From Sedimentisphaerales bacterium (GTDB lineage Bacteria; Planctomycetota; Phycisphaerae; Sedimentisphaerales; Anaerobacaceae), in contig JAFGBG010000143.1 of assembly GCA_016933295.1 (NCBI GenBank), forward strand, positions 1 through 42,680: DNA of 42,680 bases. Direction: 5' to 3'. Of the stretch, positions 33,178-41,763 are shown in pieces. A model generated the notes under the pieces. That model was not told where the DNA came from, made no database searches, and saw only the letters and a program-made list of their open reading frames with translations. The position numbers and the translations under genes are program-made. Positions within the stretch are counted from its first letter, which is position 1, and each line of letters begins with the position of its first letter.

Positions 33178-33207
33178 GGCTGTGATTATCCGTCACAGCC
33201 TTTTTTT
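33178..33207 (+). terminator. Rho-independent terminator after the PEP-CTERM gene
   Basis: GGCTGTGA (33178-33185) and TCACAGCC (33193-33200) form a perfect 8-bp stem with a 7-base loop, followed by seven T residues. Confidence 0.95.
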
Positions 33208-33286
33208 ATACCTTATCAAAGCTGAAATCCGTGCATTGTCCCCCCCACAGCCGCTTATCAAGTCTGAGAAATGGGCAATTATGTCC

Positions 33287-33315
33287 TTGTATGTAATGTT
33301 AGGGATTGATATAAT
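33287..33315 (+). promoter_or_regulatory. Promoter of the H...DG lipoprotein gene
   Basis: TTGTAT (33287-33292), 17 bp, perfect TATAAT (33310-33315), about 85 bases before the chosen start. Confidence 0.6.
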
Positions 33316-33398
33316 TAATATTGTGTCTCAGAAATAGCGAATATTTTGCCGCGGCGGATATAGACATCGAAAATGGAGTTTTCAGTGCGGAGTTAGTT

Positions 33399-34397
33399 AT
33401 GAGAAAATATTTAAAACATAAAATTGATGTATTCTCAGGCTCTCAAGTTCGAATCTTTAGTGTCGTAAGTTTATGTTTATCTTTAATACTGATAACTTCC
33501 TGTCGAAAACAATATATCGAGCCCGAAATAACAGATTCAGAAATAAACGATGTGAATAATGTTTCTGACATTGGCATGGAAAGGCTAAAATTTATAGATG
33601 TTGCCCCCAAAAAAGATTTAGTTGGCGTGTATAAAATTCTTGATTTGAGCAATTGCACACGTATTGAAGTGAAATATGATCCGGCTTTGTTGGAACATCG
33701 TTCTCTATCTCGTGAGAAACAGTGTGATGTTTTTAATCCGGAAGAGATAGAATATGTAAATTCGGAAACATTCGTAGTGGATTCTCCTGAACTTATACAG
33801 GCTTATGCAAAACAATTGAGTATGGCGAAACATCGCAGTACTGGAGGAGGTATCGGTCGTATGCCTCTCGCGGATTTGATTTGCTATAATAACGACGAGC
33901 TGATTGTTTCATTTGTGGATTATGGTAATTTAATTCTGTATAATGTAGAACGTCACTGGTTCGAGTTTGAGAATCGTTCAATGTTTACAACAGATCTTAT
34001 ACCCAAACTATCATTGTTAACCTTGCGAGGTCGCTGTGCCAGAGGGCTTTTAACGCTGCGATCTCGTGCCGATTTATTTGAAAGAGGTCAGAGAGATTAC
34101 CCAAATCCGTCTCGTTGGTGTGATGATGTTGTGCAAGCTAAATCTTCAAGGTGGCTGCAATGCCCTTCCGCCGGAGAAGGAAAATGTCATTATGCAATGA
34201 ATCCGAATTGTGGGCCGGATTCGCCGGGAGATATGGTGCTTTTATTCGAGACCAAGGCCGGCTGGAACCAGCACGGCGGGCCGGAACTTTTTACCTTCGA
34301 CAACCATAACCCTCGCGGTGGTTGCGTCCTTTTGAATGATGGAACAGTTAAATTTATCCGCACCGAACAAGAACTCAAAAACCTCCGTTGGAAGTAA
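33399..34397 (+). CDS. Lipoprotein with planctomycete H...DG C-terminal motif
   Basis: A 332-residue protein. The start at 33399 is chosen because GCGGAG lies upstream and a lipoprotein signal follows (VVSLCLSLILITSC). An in-frame GTG at 33321 would bury the signal. The middle part is not recognised. The last roughly 60 residues (YAMNPNCGPDSPGDMVLLFET, then FDNHNPRGG and LNDGTVKFI) match the tail of planctomycete DUF1559/pseudopilin-like proteins, in which a His is followed about ten residues later by Asp-Gly. The usual prepilin N-terminus is absent, so this is a lipoprotein carrying only the tail. It is likely anchored in a membrane; function unknown. Confidence 0.75.
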   Translation: MRKYLKHKIDVFSGSQVRIFSVVSLCLSLILITSCRKQYIEPEITDSEINDVNNVSDIGMERLKFIDVAPKKDLVGVYKILDLSNCTRIEVKYDPALLEHRSLSREKQCDVFNPEEIEYVNSETFVVDSPELIQAYAKQLSMAKHRSTGGGIGRMPLADLICYNNDELIVSFVDYGNLILYNVERHWFEFENRSMFTTDLIPKLSLLTLRGRCARGLLTLRSRADLFERGQRDYPNPSRWCDDVVQAKSSRWLQCPSAGEGKCHYAMNPNCGPDSPGDMVLLFETKAGWNQHGGPELFTFDNHNPRGGCVLLNDGTVKFIRTEQELKNLRWK

Positions 34398-34407
34398 AAA
34401 TAGCATT

Positions 34408-34432
34408 TAGCTTATAGCTGATAGCTTATAGC
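34408..34432 (+). repeat. Short direct repeat TAGCTTATAGC
   Basis: TAGCTTATAGC occurs at 34408-34418 and 34422-34432, followed by GGCAAAA. A related AATAGCGGATAGCG...GGCAGAAAA lies near 36257. These look like remnants of a dispersed intergenic repeat. Confidence 0.45.
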
Positions 34433-34511
34433 GGCAAAAAATTATAGATGGACACTGTTAAACCCAATTATGAAATAAGAGACAGGATAACATAAGAGGG
34501 AGAAAATCAAA

Positions 34512-35015
34512 ATGAAACGTTTTAAATTGGCAGGAATAATACTTTTTATTTGTATTTTTTCTTTGTGTATATGTATATATGCTACTGTTATTCTTATGAA
34601 AACGCCGCCATCGGAGATTTTCAGTAGATACGTCTTAAATCCGATTCCGGAATCAGTTACAAATATAAAAGTTGATCGACCAAAAAAGGTCTGGGGGTAT
34701 TTATATACGTTCCGTTTTGATATCAACAAGGAAGATCTGGACTTAATCATTAATTCTAAACCATTAAAAAGGGTCTGGAATGTAAAATATATTGATGGTT
34801 TTCTAGAATGGGAATGGGATCCAAAGCATTCATTATCCCTACCAGTTTATGCTCATTGGGGTGCATTCGAACCTTTATGGTTTAGACCTGAAAAGTTGGG
34901 CCCGACTGAGTCATATGCATATGATAAGGAAGAAGGCCAAACAAATGTTCAAGTCCTACTATACAATCAGAAGAAAGGACAGGCATATTTCATCGCGTAT
35001 AGTCCAAGTCACTAA
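34512..35015 (+). CDS. Uncharacterised membrane-anchored protein
   Basis: A 167-residue protein with one N-terminal hydrophobic segment (LAGIILFICIFSLCICIYATVIL) that acts as an uncleaved anchor or signal, and a soluble domain rich in Trp and Tyr on the outside. No family was recognised. The upstream AGAGGGAG is a plausible ribosome binding site. It is AT-rich compared with the xylan locus and lies among decayed repeats, so recent acquisition or lineage-specific origin is possible. The small size and tail-anchored layout resemble the next gene, though the sequences are not visibly related. Confidence 0.6.
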   Translation: MKRFKLAGIILFICIFSLCICIYATVILMKTPPSEIFSRYVLNPIPESVTNIKVDRPKKVWGYLYTFRFDINKEDLDLIINSKPLKRVWNVKYIDGFLEWEWDPKHSLSLPVYAHWGAFEPLWFRPEKLGPTESYAYDKEEGQTNVQVLLYNQKKGQAYFIAYSPSH

Positions 35016-35150
35016 TAAATTTTGCGAGTATTTTAAATTAACAAAGGTATCCAGTACGAAAGGACTTAAGGGAGACCAGCCCCGTTTTACAAGTTGTTTT
35101 AAGACTCCGTTGGAAACTTGCCCCTTAGGGGTGATAAAGTTCATGGATTT

Positions 35151-35180
35151 GTCATTCTGAGTATAGCGAAGAGTCTGATA
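35151..35180 (+). repeat. GTCATTCTGAG...AGCGAAGAGTCTG dispersed repeat remnant
   Basis: The sequence GTCATTCTGAGTATAGCGAA and the following GAGTCTGATA match the common GTCATTCTGAGxxxAGCGAAGAATCT style of intergenic repeat known from many bacterial genomes. The rest of 35016-35304 shows no gene. Confidence 0.5.
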
Positions 35181-35304
35181 TGAGCTTACCGAAGGGATAT
35201 GTGTAGTATTTGGCGCTTAGCATATATATTAAGCAAAATTGACCTTTGATTGAAATGTTTTTGCCTATACTATATTGCAAAATAGTTTTTAATTCGGTGA
35301 TATT

Positions 35305-35769
35305 ATGATGAAGAAACAAATCTTTTTATTATTTTTGTGTTCTGCAATTTCCTTCATTATCGGCTTTGCGTTATGTTTTATAGCAGAGGAAACAGCAAGA
35401 ATACGACGTGCAAATGAAAATCGACGAATAGAGAAACTCAAAACAGAGGCTTCTTCCTTTTTCTATAAAACCATGCGAGAACTTTATGAGGGAACCTATA
35501 ATCCCGAGAATGTTTGTTTGCCTTCGGATGAACTTGAGAGATTTAAAGAATATAGACCAAAACTCGAACCTAAGTGTTATTTATCGAAATTAGATTTTGC
35601 TTATGACACCTATTCTGGTTTTGCTTTTTTCCCATCGGGAGAAGCATATGAAGTGAACATGAAGAAGATCGACAATGATTGGAAATTGACTCATTTCTTT
35701 CTTAAAAAAGGTTATCTTTTCTGGCACAACCTGCAATTAAATAAAGAGCCGGAATTAAATAGGGAATAG
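35305..35769 (+). CDS. Uncharacterised small membrane-anchored protein
   Basis: A 154-residue protein with an N-terminal hydrophobic helix (IFLLFLCSAISFIIGFALCFI) followed by a charged amphipathic stretch (EETARIRRANENRRIEKLKTEA) that may be a short coiled coil. A small globular domain follows, with YSGFAFFPSGEAYEVNMKK. No family was recognised. The AT-rich upstream region has TTGACC at 35239 and TATACT at 35266, but the spacing is poor. It ends 11 bp before the 150-bp inverted-repeat element. Confidence 0.6.
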   Translation: MMKKQIFLLFLCSAISFIIGFALCFIAEETARIRRANENRRIEKLKTEASSFFYKTMRELYEGTYNPENVCLPSDELERFKEYRPKLEPKCYLSKLDFAYDTYSGFAFFPSGEAYEVNMKKIDNDWKLTHFFLKKGYLFWHNLQLNKEPELNRE

Positions 35770-35780
35770 GAAATAGCAAT

Positions 35781-35930
35781 GGGTGGCAGCCACTGAGCGA
35801 ACACAGTGAGCGAAGTGGATGGTTTGCTTAAACAACACAAGTTATCTTTAATTCCGGAATTTGTAATATTTTCCATCCACTTCATTCGTTTCGCCCTTCC
35901 AGGGTGAACTCATTGAAGTGGCTGCCACCC
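35781..35930. repeat. 150-bp nested inverted repeat (MITE- or REP-like)
   Basis: The outer arms GGGTGGCAGCCACT (35781-35794) and AGTGGCTGCCACCC (35917-35930) are perfect reverse complements. The inner arms GAAGTGGATGG (35812-35822) and CCATCCACTTC (35873-35883) are also perfect. A small CACTG/CAGTG hairpin lies within the left part. There is no ORF. The shape suggests a non-autonomous mobile or REP-type element. Confidence 0.7.
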
Positions 35931-36182
35931 TCGCAGAACGCAGAACCAACAACGTGCCGTATCAAGGTCATTTTCGCCGGAAAAACGGGGATTTTGGTTG
36001 AAATTCGTCAGGAACGTGATAAAATACGATTCTACAATTTAATATGGTAAATCATCAAATAAAGGGGGGCAATCAACGAATGAGAAAATCAGTAAATGGG
36101 TTAATCGGTAAATCAGTAGATGAGTTTAAGGGTAAATTATATCCTCATCAACTCATATACGCATTGATTCATATACGCCACA

Positions 36183-36211
36183 ATGTGCCTATGTGCCTAT
36201 GTGCCTATGTG
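36183..36211 (+). repeat. Short tandem repeat (ATGTGCCT)
   Basis: Three perfect copies of ATGTGCCT (36183-36206) and a partial fourth (ATGTG). Such 8-bp tracts can vary in copy number by slippage. No gene overlaps it. Confidence 0.85.
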
Positions 36212-36348
36212 TCTCTGTGGCTCAGAATCTTATTTGAAAAAACGAACCCAATTTTAATAGCGGATAGCGTGTAGTGGCAGAAAACCAGTGTTTCTGCTCA
36301 AAATTATCGATTTTATAGGTCGAAATGGATGGTACAGCAAGAAATTCC

Positions 36349-36377
36349 TTGACTTTTGCACTCTTAACACATATCAT
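36349..36377 (+). promoter_or_regulatory. Promoter with long leader before the P-domain gene
   Basis: TTGACT (36349-36354), 17 bp, TATCAT (36372-36377). The expected start near 36384 leaves a leader of about 320 bases. It contains a perfect CCAAACA/TGTTTGG hairpin near 36496 and GC-rich hairpins at 36584-36640. Confidence 0.5.
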
Positions 36378-36432
36378 CGAATGATAAATGCATAGCCGGA
36401 AGGTTTGGTAAGATTCTGTAAAATAGGATTTT

Positions 36433-36612
36433 ATGAAACTCAAAGGAAATAAGACGGCTTTGAGCGGTCTTATTTGTCGGCGGCGTTTTCTCCTCCAAAC
36501 AGCCAGGATGTTTGGTTCGACACAAGGTGGCAAGACAATTCTGCCTTTATCGGCAAATTTCACGGATGTTCAGAATAAGACAAAAACGGCCTGCTTTTCT
36601 CGAAGGCCTTAA
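36433..36612 (+). CDS. Doubtful 59-residue ORF with a Tat-like segment
   Basis: An ATG preceded by AGGA (4 nt) opens 59 codons ending in TAA at 36610. The protein has RRRFLLQTA near residue 17, reminiscent of a planctomycete Tat leader, but the hydrophobic stretch that should follow is missing. It may be a leader peptide, the remnant of a Tat-exported protein, or chance. Confidence 0.25.
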   Translation: MKLKGNKTALSGLICRRRFLLQTARMFGSTQGGKTILPLSANFTDVQNKTKTACFSRRP

Positions 36613-36704
36613 ATATGAAAAAACCGCCGCACAAGCTTGAAGCGGCAGAAAAAGAACAGTTCCTGATAAGAAAGAAACTCTGATATTTAATTTGAGGTGC
36701 AAAA

Positions 36705-38330
36705 ATGAACGTTTCCATAAAAATCCTGATAATTTTGACGGCCGCTTGCATATCGTTGCTGCCGGTAGCTCAGGCGAATGCAACGGTTCACAGTTATATT
36801 CTTGACAATGTCTCAGAAGAGATTTTGGACAACGACACGATAACTTCCAATCTGTACATTCAGGATTCTTTTATAGTTCAGGATGTCAACGTCATTCTAT
36901 TTATCGAGCATACGTGGGTAGCGGATCTTGAAGTATCTCTCGTCGCCCCCGACGGCAGGGAAATCGAGCTGTTTTCTGATGTCGGCTCGAGCGGTGCGAA
37001 TTTCGAGGGCACAATATTAGACGAGCAGGCGGACATATCGATTGTTGACGGACAGGCACCGTTTACGGGTTCTTACAGACCTGAAAATAGTCTGCTCGAT
37101 TTTACATGCATGGAATCCAAGGGCACATGGAAGCTGAAAGTCGAAGATACCGCCTCGGAGGATAACGGTACTTTAATCTCATGGGGCTTAATACTCGATT
37201 CGAGCGAGATTCCTCCGGCGGCAAACAATCCGAGTCCTCCCGACACAGCCCTGGATCTGGCTGTTAATACCTGTTTGTCGTGGGATGTCGGTAATGTCAC
37301 CGATGATATGAGATGGGATCTTTACTTAGGCACGAATCCGGATTCTTTGGTTCGTATAGCATCCGATTTAAATGATACGAGCTATTGTCCGGGTCCGCTT
37401 GTTGCCGGCACAAGATATTACTGGCGCGTTAATATAAAGAATCTGTGCCTGACGACACAGGGGCCGATATGGTCGTTCGATATAACTCTGCCGCCGGTCG
37501 CGAAGTGTCGTAATATAACCGTAACCGCGGACAGAAGCTGCCAGTTATCCGTGACGGTCGATGACATCGACTGGTTCTCCTACGACCCGAACGGCGATCC
37601 AATCACGCGGCAAATCGATTCGAGTGGGCCGTTTTCGGTGGGAGTCCATAACGTTACCCTTACGGTAACCGACGACAAGGGCGCCTCAGATTCGTGCGTT
37701 TCGACGGTGACAGTTTTGCCGACCGCGTATTGTTACACGACCGAGGCCATGAATGAACTTTGGTCTTTGATTGCCCAGGACCCGACCTCGCAACTGCTCA
37801 AGCAGGCTGTCGATTTACTCAGCGCCAGTCTCGGCGAGTCTCTATCGTATAATACAATCGCCGAGAGCGAGATGGTTCATGTATTCTGGGCCGGTCCGGA
37901 CAGGGTATCGCAATTGCAGGGAGGTTTTGCCGGAACAACGGTCTTTGATTATCAGCAGCAGGCGTGTGTTGTATTGAAGTCGTATCTCCAGGCACGTGGG
38001 CCGGCTTACGAAGAAGCGATTTATGGAATCTGGCGGCTCGTTGCTCAGTCGCAAAGAAAACTTGCCGAGACGGCGATTGCCGATTCCAATTTCGAGTATG
38101 CCGATGCGGCAATGGTCGAGCAGGCCGAGACATTGATAAGAGATGCCGATACGATAACCGAGCTTTTGAGAAGCGAAATACCTGATACCGCCCTACCGAA
38201 ATACGAGCAGGCCTGGATGCTGGCCGTAGAAAATATGGGGACGGTCGTTGACTGGAATCGGGATGGAACGGTTGCTTACAAAGATTTCATCAGCTTTTTC
38301 GATGAGTGGCTCGCAAATGTAGCGCCATAA
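36705..38330 (+). CDS. Secreted protein with P/Homo B domain, beta-sandwich modules and dockerin-like end
   Basis: A 541-residue secreted protein: signal peptide (ILIILTAACISLLPVAQANA), then a proprotein convertase P/Homo B domain at about 30-165 (VQDVNVILFIEHTWVADLEV, then LVAPDGREIEL and GTWKLKVEDTASEDNGTLISW in outline). Next come a fibronectin III-like module (about 170-265), an HYR/PKD-like module (about 265-345, ending TLTVTDDKGASDSC), and a long helical segment. A C-terminal DWNRDGTVAYKDFISFF follows, a single dockerin-like calcium motif typical of Phycisphaerae. P domains usually accompany a subtilase, but no protease domain is present. Role probably in cell-surface or multi-protein assembly. 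Confidence 0.85.
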   Translation: MNVSIKILIILTAACISLLPVAQANATVHSYILDNVSEEILDNDTITSNLYIQDSFIVQDVNVILFIEHTWVADLEVSLVAPDGREIELFSDVGSSGANFEGTILDEQADISIVDGQAPFTGSYRPENSLLDFTCMESKGTWKLKVEDTASEDNGTLISWGLILDSSEIPPAANNPSPPDTALDLAVNTCLSWDVGNVTDDMRWDLYLGTNPDSLVRIASDLNDTSYCPGPLVAGTRYYWRVNIKNLCLTTQGPIWSFDITLPPVAKCRNITVTADRSCQLSVTVDDIDWFSYDPNGDPITRQIDSSGPFSVGVHNVTLTVTDDKGASDSCVSTVTVLPTAYCYTTEAMNELWSLIAQDPTSQLLKQAVDLLSASLGESLSYNTIAESEMVHVFWAGPDRVSQLQGGFAGTTVFDYQQQACVVLKSYLQARGPAYEEAIYGIWRLVAQSQRKLAETAIADSNFEYADAAMVEQAETLIRDADTITELLRSEIPDTALPKYEQAWMLAVENMGTVVDWNRDGTVAYKDFISFFDEWLANVAP

Positions 38331-38582
38331 AGCAAGAAGTCTTTTTGCTATTGTGTTCTTATCAGCTTGGTTTGCAAGAAGCTTTCGCCGCAGCCGTCGG
38401 CGCGAGATTCATATTTATACAATTTGTTGCATCCTCATATTATAGATTCTCTTTAGTTTCGAACGTTTATTTACTTGAATATATCAGCGGAATCGTCAAT
38501 ACTGTCTCGGCGGTGAACGATGGTGTCTCGTGCCGCAATTGTCTTTTGAGATTGTTTTATCTTGTTATGACGGATTATTAAA

Positions 38583-39569
38583 ATGCATCCTGAGCTTTTC
38601 AGAATACCGTTTATTGATTATACGGTGCATAGCTTCGGGCCGATGACGGTTCTGGGTTTTGTTGCGGCATATTTTCTCATAATGAGAATCAGCCGGAAAA
38701 TTGCGGCAAGTCCGGAGGTCATTACAAATATTGTTTTGTGTTGTTTGATTGCCGGGATAGTGGGTGCTCGTGCATTCTACGTGATACATCATTACAGCCA
38801 GTTCCGCGGTGAATTTTTTTCGGTTTTTGCCACGTGGAACGGCGGGCTGGAATTTTATGGCGGGGTAATTTTTGCCGCTCCGGTCGTATTTATTTATTTA
38901 CGGCGTAAAAAACTTCCAATCCGGCCGTATCTCGATATTTTAGCTATCGGTTTGATGATAGGACTTGCGTTCGGCAGAGTCGGATGCTTCCTGAACGGCT
39001 GCTGCTTCGGCAAGCCGACCGAATTTGTATGTAAAGTCCGTTTTCCCTACAGGTCGTTCGCTTATTTCAGCCAGGTCAATCCGAATTTCAAAAGAAACCG
39101 TTCCGAGCCGCAATTGGTTTTGCCGGCAGATTACTGCCTGTATATAGATGAGAACGGCGAAAGGTATCCTCTGCCGCTGGAGGAGCTGGATTCGCAGCAG
39201 CGGTTCGATGTCACTAAAGGTGAGTATCGATGTCTGTCGATCCATCCGACACAGTTGTATTCGTCCGCAAACGCCGCTTTTTTATGTTTTATTCTTTACC
39301 TTTTCTGGCGGAGAGCCAATAGAAAAACCGGCGGAAAGAACAGGCTTTTTGCCGAACCCGGCCACACATTTGCGCTGGCGTTTATACTGTACGGCATAAC
39401 ACGGTTTATATTGGAATCTCTGCGCGACGACAATCCGTTCGAGTACGCATGGTGGGCATTATATAAAGGCGGCACGGTTTCACAAAACCTGGGTATTTAT
39501 ATGATAGTTTTCGGTGCGATTTTGATGATTGCTTTTCAGATATACAAGTCGAAAGAACAGAACTCCTGA
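38583..39569 (+). CDS. lgt: Prolipoprotein diacylglyceryl transferase
   Basis: A 328-residue integral membrane enzyme that attaches diacylglycerol to the lipobox Cys of prolipoproteins. This is the first step in maturing lipoproteins such as the GH3 enzyme at 29800-32052. The signature GRVGCFLNGCCFG is at 131-143. Other landmarks are VHSFGPMTVLGF near the N-terminus, NGGLEFYGG at about 86, and HPTQLY. The segment between GCCFG and HPTQLY is about 80 residues, longer than in well-known Lgt proteins, and carries charged residues. The 38331-38582 gap before it shows no clear gene. Confidence 0.96.
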   Translation: MHPELFRIPFIDYTVHSFGPMTVLGFVAAYFLIMRISRKIAASPEVITNIVLCCLIAGIVGARAFYVIHHYSQFRGEFFSVFATWNGGLEFYGGVIFAAPVVFIYLRRKKLPIRPYLDILAIGLMIGLAFGRVGCFLNGCCFGKPTEFVCKVRFPYRSFAYFSQVNPNFKRNRSEPQLVLPADYCLYIDENGERYPLPLEELDSQQRFDVTKGEYRCLSIHPTQLYSSANAAFLCFILYLFWRRANRKTGGKNRLFAEPGHTFALAFILYGITRFILESLRDDNPFEYAWWALYKGGTVSQNLGIYMIVFGAILMIAFQIYKSKEQNS

Positions 39570-39587
39570 ATCTTGCCCCTTTTTCTG

Positions 39588-39618
39588 TTGAACATTTTGC
39601 CTAAATTGACGATATAAT
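39588..39618 (+). promoter_or_regulatory. Possible promoter of the rhomboid gene
   Basis: TTGAAC (39588-39593) and a perfect TATAAT (39613-39618) are separated by 19 bp, longer than ideal. The start codon is about 45 bases downstream. Confidence 0.45.
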
Positions 39619-39664
39619 ATGAATATGGAATGTATTATTTTATTGTTGATAGTAATGTAAATTT

Positions 39665-40525
39665 ATGGGACTATACGATAGAGATTACACGCAGGCTGAC
39701 TTTCAATCCGAACATCGGTATGCGCCGCAAATGCGGCTGAATTTTCCCAGGTTAACACCTGTAGTCAAATGGCTTATTATTATAAACGTGGCAGTATTCA
39801 TACCGACATTTTTGTTTCGAAATACAGTCGGGGAATTCTTCTACAAATGGTTCTCCGTTTTTCCGATTAATTGGCAGGTTTCGTTACAGCTTTGGAGGAT
39901 TGTCACATACCAGTTTCTGCACGATATCTTAGGATTTGGGCATGTCTTTATGAATATGCTTATTTTATTTTTCTTCGGGCCGATGCTTGAGCGGCTCTGG
40001 GGCAGCAAAAAATTCCTCATATTTTATCTTGTATGTGGTGCGATGGGTGGATTGTTTTATCCGATATTGGCCATGGCTGGTTGGCTGGAAGTCGGTCCTT
40101 TGGTCGGAGCTTCCGGATCGATCTTGGGGATGTTATCTGCCGCAGCAATTTTGTTTCCCAATTCAATCGTGCTATTGATGTTCGTTTTTCCGATGCGGTT
40201 ATGGGTTTTAGCCATTATTCTTGCAATCGTGAGCATTATGAATCTTTTTGTCGGGTATAATTCTGGCGGTGAAGCTGCTCATCTGGCGGGTATGGCGGCA
40301 GGTGCCGCTTATGTCTTTTCCGGGCCATGGCGGGAAAAATTCAAAGTTAAAATGACCGCCGGTCAAAAATGGGAAAAGAAAATGACCGAGCAGCGCAATC
40401 TTCAAATCGAGCTTGACCGGATATTGGACAAAGTCCACAGGTCCGGCATTCACAGTCTGAGCTCAAAGGAAAAACGAACGCTCAAAAAGGCCACAAAAGC
40501 CGAGCAGATGCGAAACAGGTTCTAA
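39665..40525 (+). CDS. Rhomboid-family intramembrane serine protease
   Basis: A 286-residue multi-spanning protease that cuts substrates within the membrane. The catalytic Ser150 is in GASGS and His206 in AAHLAGM. HVFMN (93-97) matches the conserved His/Asn of the oxyanion region. About six helices are followed by a cytoplasmic, Lys-rich C-terminus (KMTAGQKWEKKMTEQ, then KEKRTLKKATKAEQ). The stop overlaps that of the convergent beta-propeller gene. It follows lgt by about 95 bp. The substrate is unknown. Confidence 0.95.
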   Translation: MGLYDRDYTQADFQSEHRYAPQMRLNFPRLTPVVKWLIIINVAVFIPTFLFRNTVGEFFYKWFSVFPINWQVSLQLWRIVTYQFLHDILGFGHVFMNMLILFFFGPMLERLWGSKKFLIFYLVCGAMGGLFYPILAMAGWLEVGPLVGASGSILGMLSAAAILFPNSIVLLMFVFPMRLWVLAIILAIVSIMNLFVGYNSGGEAAHLAGMAAGAAYVFSGPWREKFKVKMTAGQKWEKKMTEQRNLQIELDRILDKVHRSGIHSLSSKEKRTLKKATKAEQMRNRF

Positions 40526-41763
40526 GAGCCTGCTTTTATATTATAGGCAATCAAAGCGTCACCATGTCGAATATAAAGACGCCCGCCGGCGATGGTCGGA
40601 TGTGCCCAGTGCTCGTCGGTTCCTTTTGTCACGGTAAGCTTGCCGACCGGCTCGAATGCGCCCGGATTTGGTTTAACCAGATGAACGTTGCCGTCGCCGT
40701 CATAGATATACAGCATACCATCGGCACAAACTACAATCCCCTGCCGTATAGAGCTTTCATTCCACATAACCTTGCCGGTTTTCAATTCGAGGCAGACGAA
40801 TCCGTTTTCGCCCGACTGAGCCGCGCCGTAGATATAGCCGTCAACGAGAACGGTTCCCTGCATCTGGCAGTCCAGAGTTCTGTCTTTCCATTTCGATGTC
40901 ACGTTCTTGCTGTCGTCGGCAATTTCCATCATCTCACCACCTGCACCCATCCCGGAGGAGATATAGACCATCCCGTTCGAATAGAGTGGCGGATTCGGCT
41001 GGACGCCGGCACCGTGCCTGTGTTCGGCATCCCATAACAAATCACCGGTTTGAGGATCAACGGAAACAACTCTGTCGGCGAGCATTGTGACGATTTGTCT
41101 TTTTCCTGCATGATTGATAACTCTCGCCGAACAGCAGGCCGATTGCTGGCTGAGGCTTTTGGTCTGCCAGATAGTTTCGCCCGTATCTCTGTTCAAAGCT
41201 GCAAGAGAAGCCTGTGGCCCGCCGGGCGTGCAGATAACTTTTTCGCCGTCTATAAGCACGCATTCGGCAAAACCGAATCTCGCCTGTTCGGCGCCGAAGC
41301 GTTCCGGCAGGTCGATCGTTTTGAGATTCTGCCCCCGGCTCGTCTTAAAAATCACCAGCTTACCGAAGCCGGTCATAACAAATATCCGGTCCTTATCTAC
41401 GGTCGGTGTGCCGCGTGTTCCCGCCACTGACGGTCCTTTCTGCGGCAACTCTTCACCGTAGGCCGTCTTCCATTTCGGCGTGCCGTCAAGATTGTATGCG
41501 AAAAGATACCCCTGGTTTTTATCGTCCATTCCGGTAACGTAAATTGTGCCGCCAGCTACTACTGCCGAAGAATAGCCCTTGCCGAGTCCATCGACGGACC
41601 AGGCAAGCTTCGGGCCGCCTTCCGGCCATTGTTTCAATAATCCGGTCTCGTCGAACCAGCCGTCCCCCTGGGGACCGCGAAAACGCGGACAATCCCCGCC
41701 GTAAACGTTCACCGCAAAAGCGGCAGTCATAACGAGCATTAAAATAGGCATAAATTTCCTCAT
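40522..41763 (-). CDS. Secreted PQQ-like beta-propeller protein
   Basis: A 413-residue exported protein. The signal peptide (ILMLVMTAAFAVNVYGG) leads to a beta-propeller of PQQ-like repeats: CPRFRGPQGDGW near the start, VVAGGTIYVTGMD, ALNRDTGETIW, VSVDPQTGDLLW, LELKTGKVMW and IAGGRLYIRHGDALIAYNI. The opening FRGP-x-GDG is common in planctomycete members. Without the catalytic residues of alcohol dehydrogenases, it is probably a scaffold or binding propeller. Ends are convergent with the rhomboid gene, the stop codons sharing bases. Confidence 0.92.
   Translation of the reverse strand: MRKFMPILMLVMTAAFAVNVYGGDCPRFRGPQGDGWFDETGLLKQWPEGGPKLAWSVDGLGKGYSSAVVAGGTIYVTGMDDKNQGYLFAYNLDGTPKWKTAYGEELPQKGPSVAGTRGTPTVDKDRIFVMTGFGKLVIFKTSRGQNLKTIDLPERFGAEQARFGFAECVLIDGEKVICTPGGPQASLAALNRDTGETIWQTKSLSQQSACCSARVINHAGKRQIVTMLADRVVSVDPQTGDLLWDAEHRHGAGVQPNPPLYSNGMVYISSGMGAGGEMMEIADDSKNVTSKWKDRTLDCQMQGTVLVDGYIYGAAQSGENGFVCLELKTGKVMWNESSIRQGIVVCADGMLYIYDGDGNVHLVKPNPGAFEPVGKLTVTKGTDEHWAHPTIAGGRLYIRHGDALIAYNIKAGS

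Larger units (their letters stand above)
35770..36704. other. Repeat-rich intergenic region
   Basis: This 935-base stretch has no strong gene. It holds a 150-bp nested inverted repeat, degenerate GGTAAATCAGTA-type repeats near 36090-36120, an 8-bp tandem repeat at 36183, a promoter at 36349, a doubtful 59-codon ORF and several hairpins before the P-domain gene. It looks like accumulated repeat debris plus a long leader. Confidence 0.5.

Noticed and set aside
36584-36640. Minus-strand terminator pair for a gene to the right
   Set aside because: No minus-strand gene lies upstream of these hairpins; listed only as leader structure.
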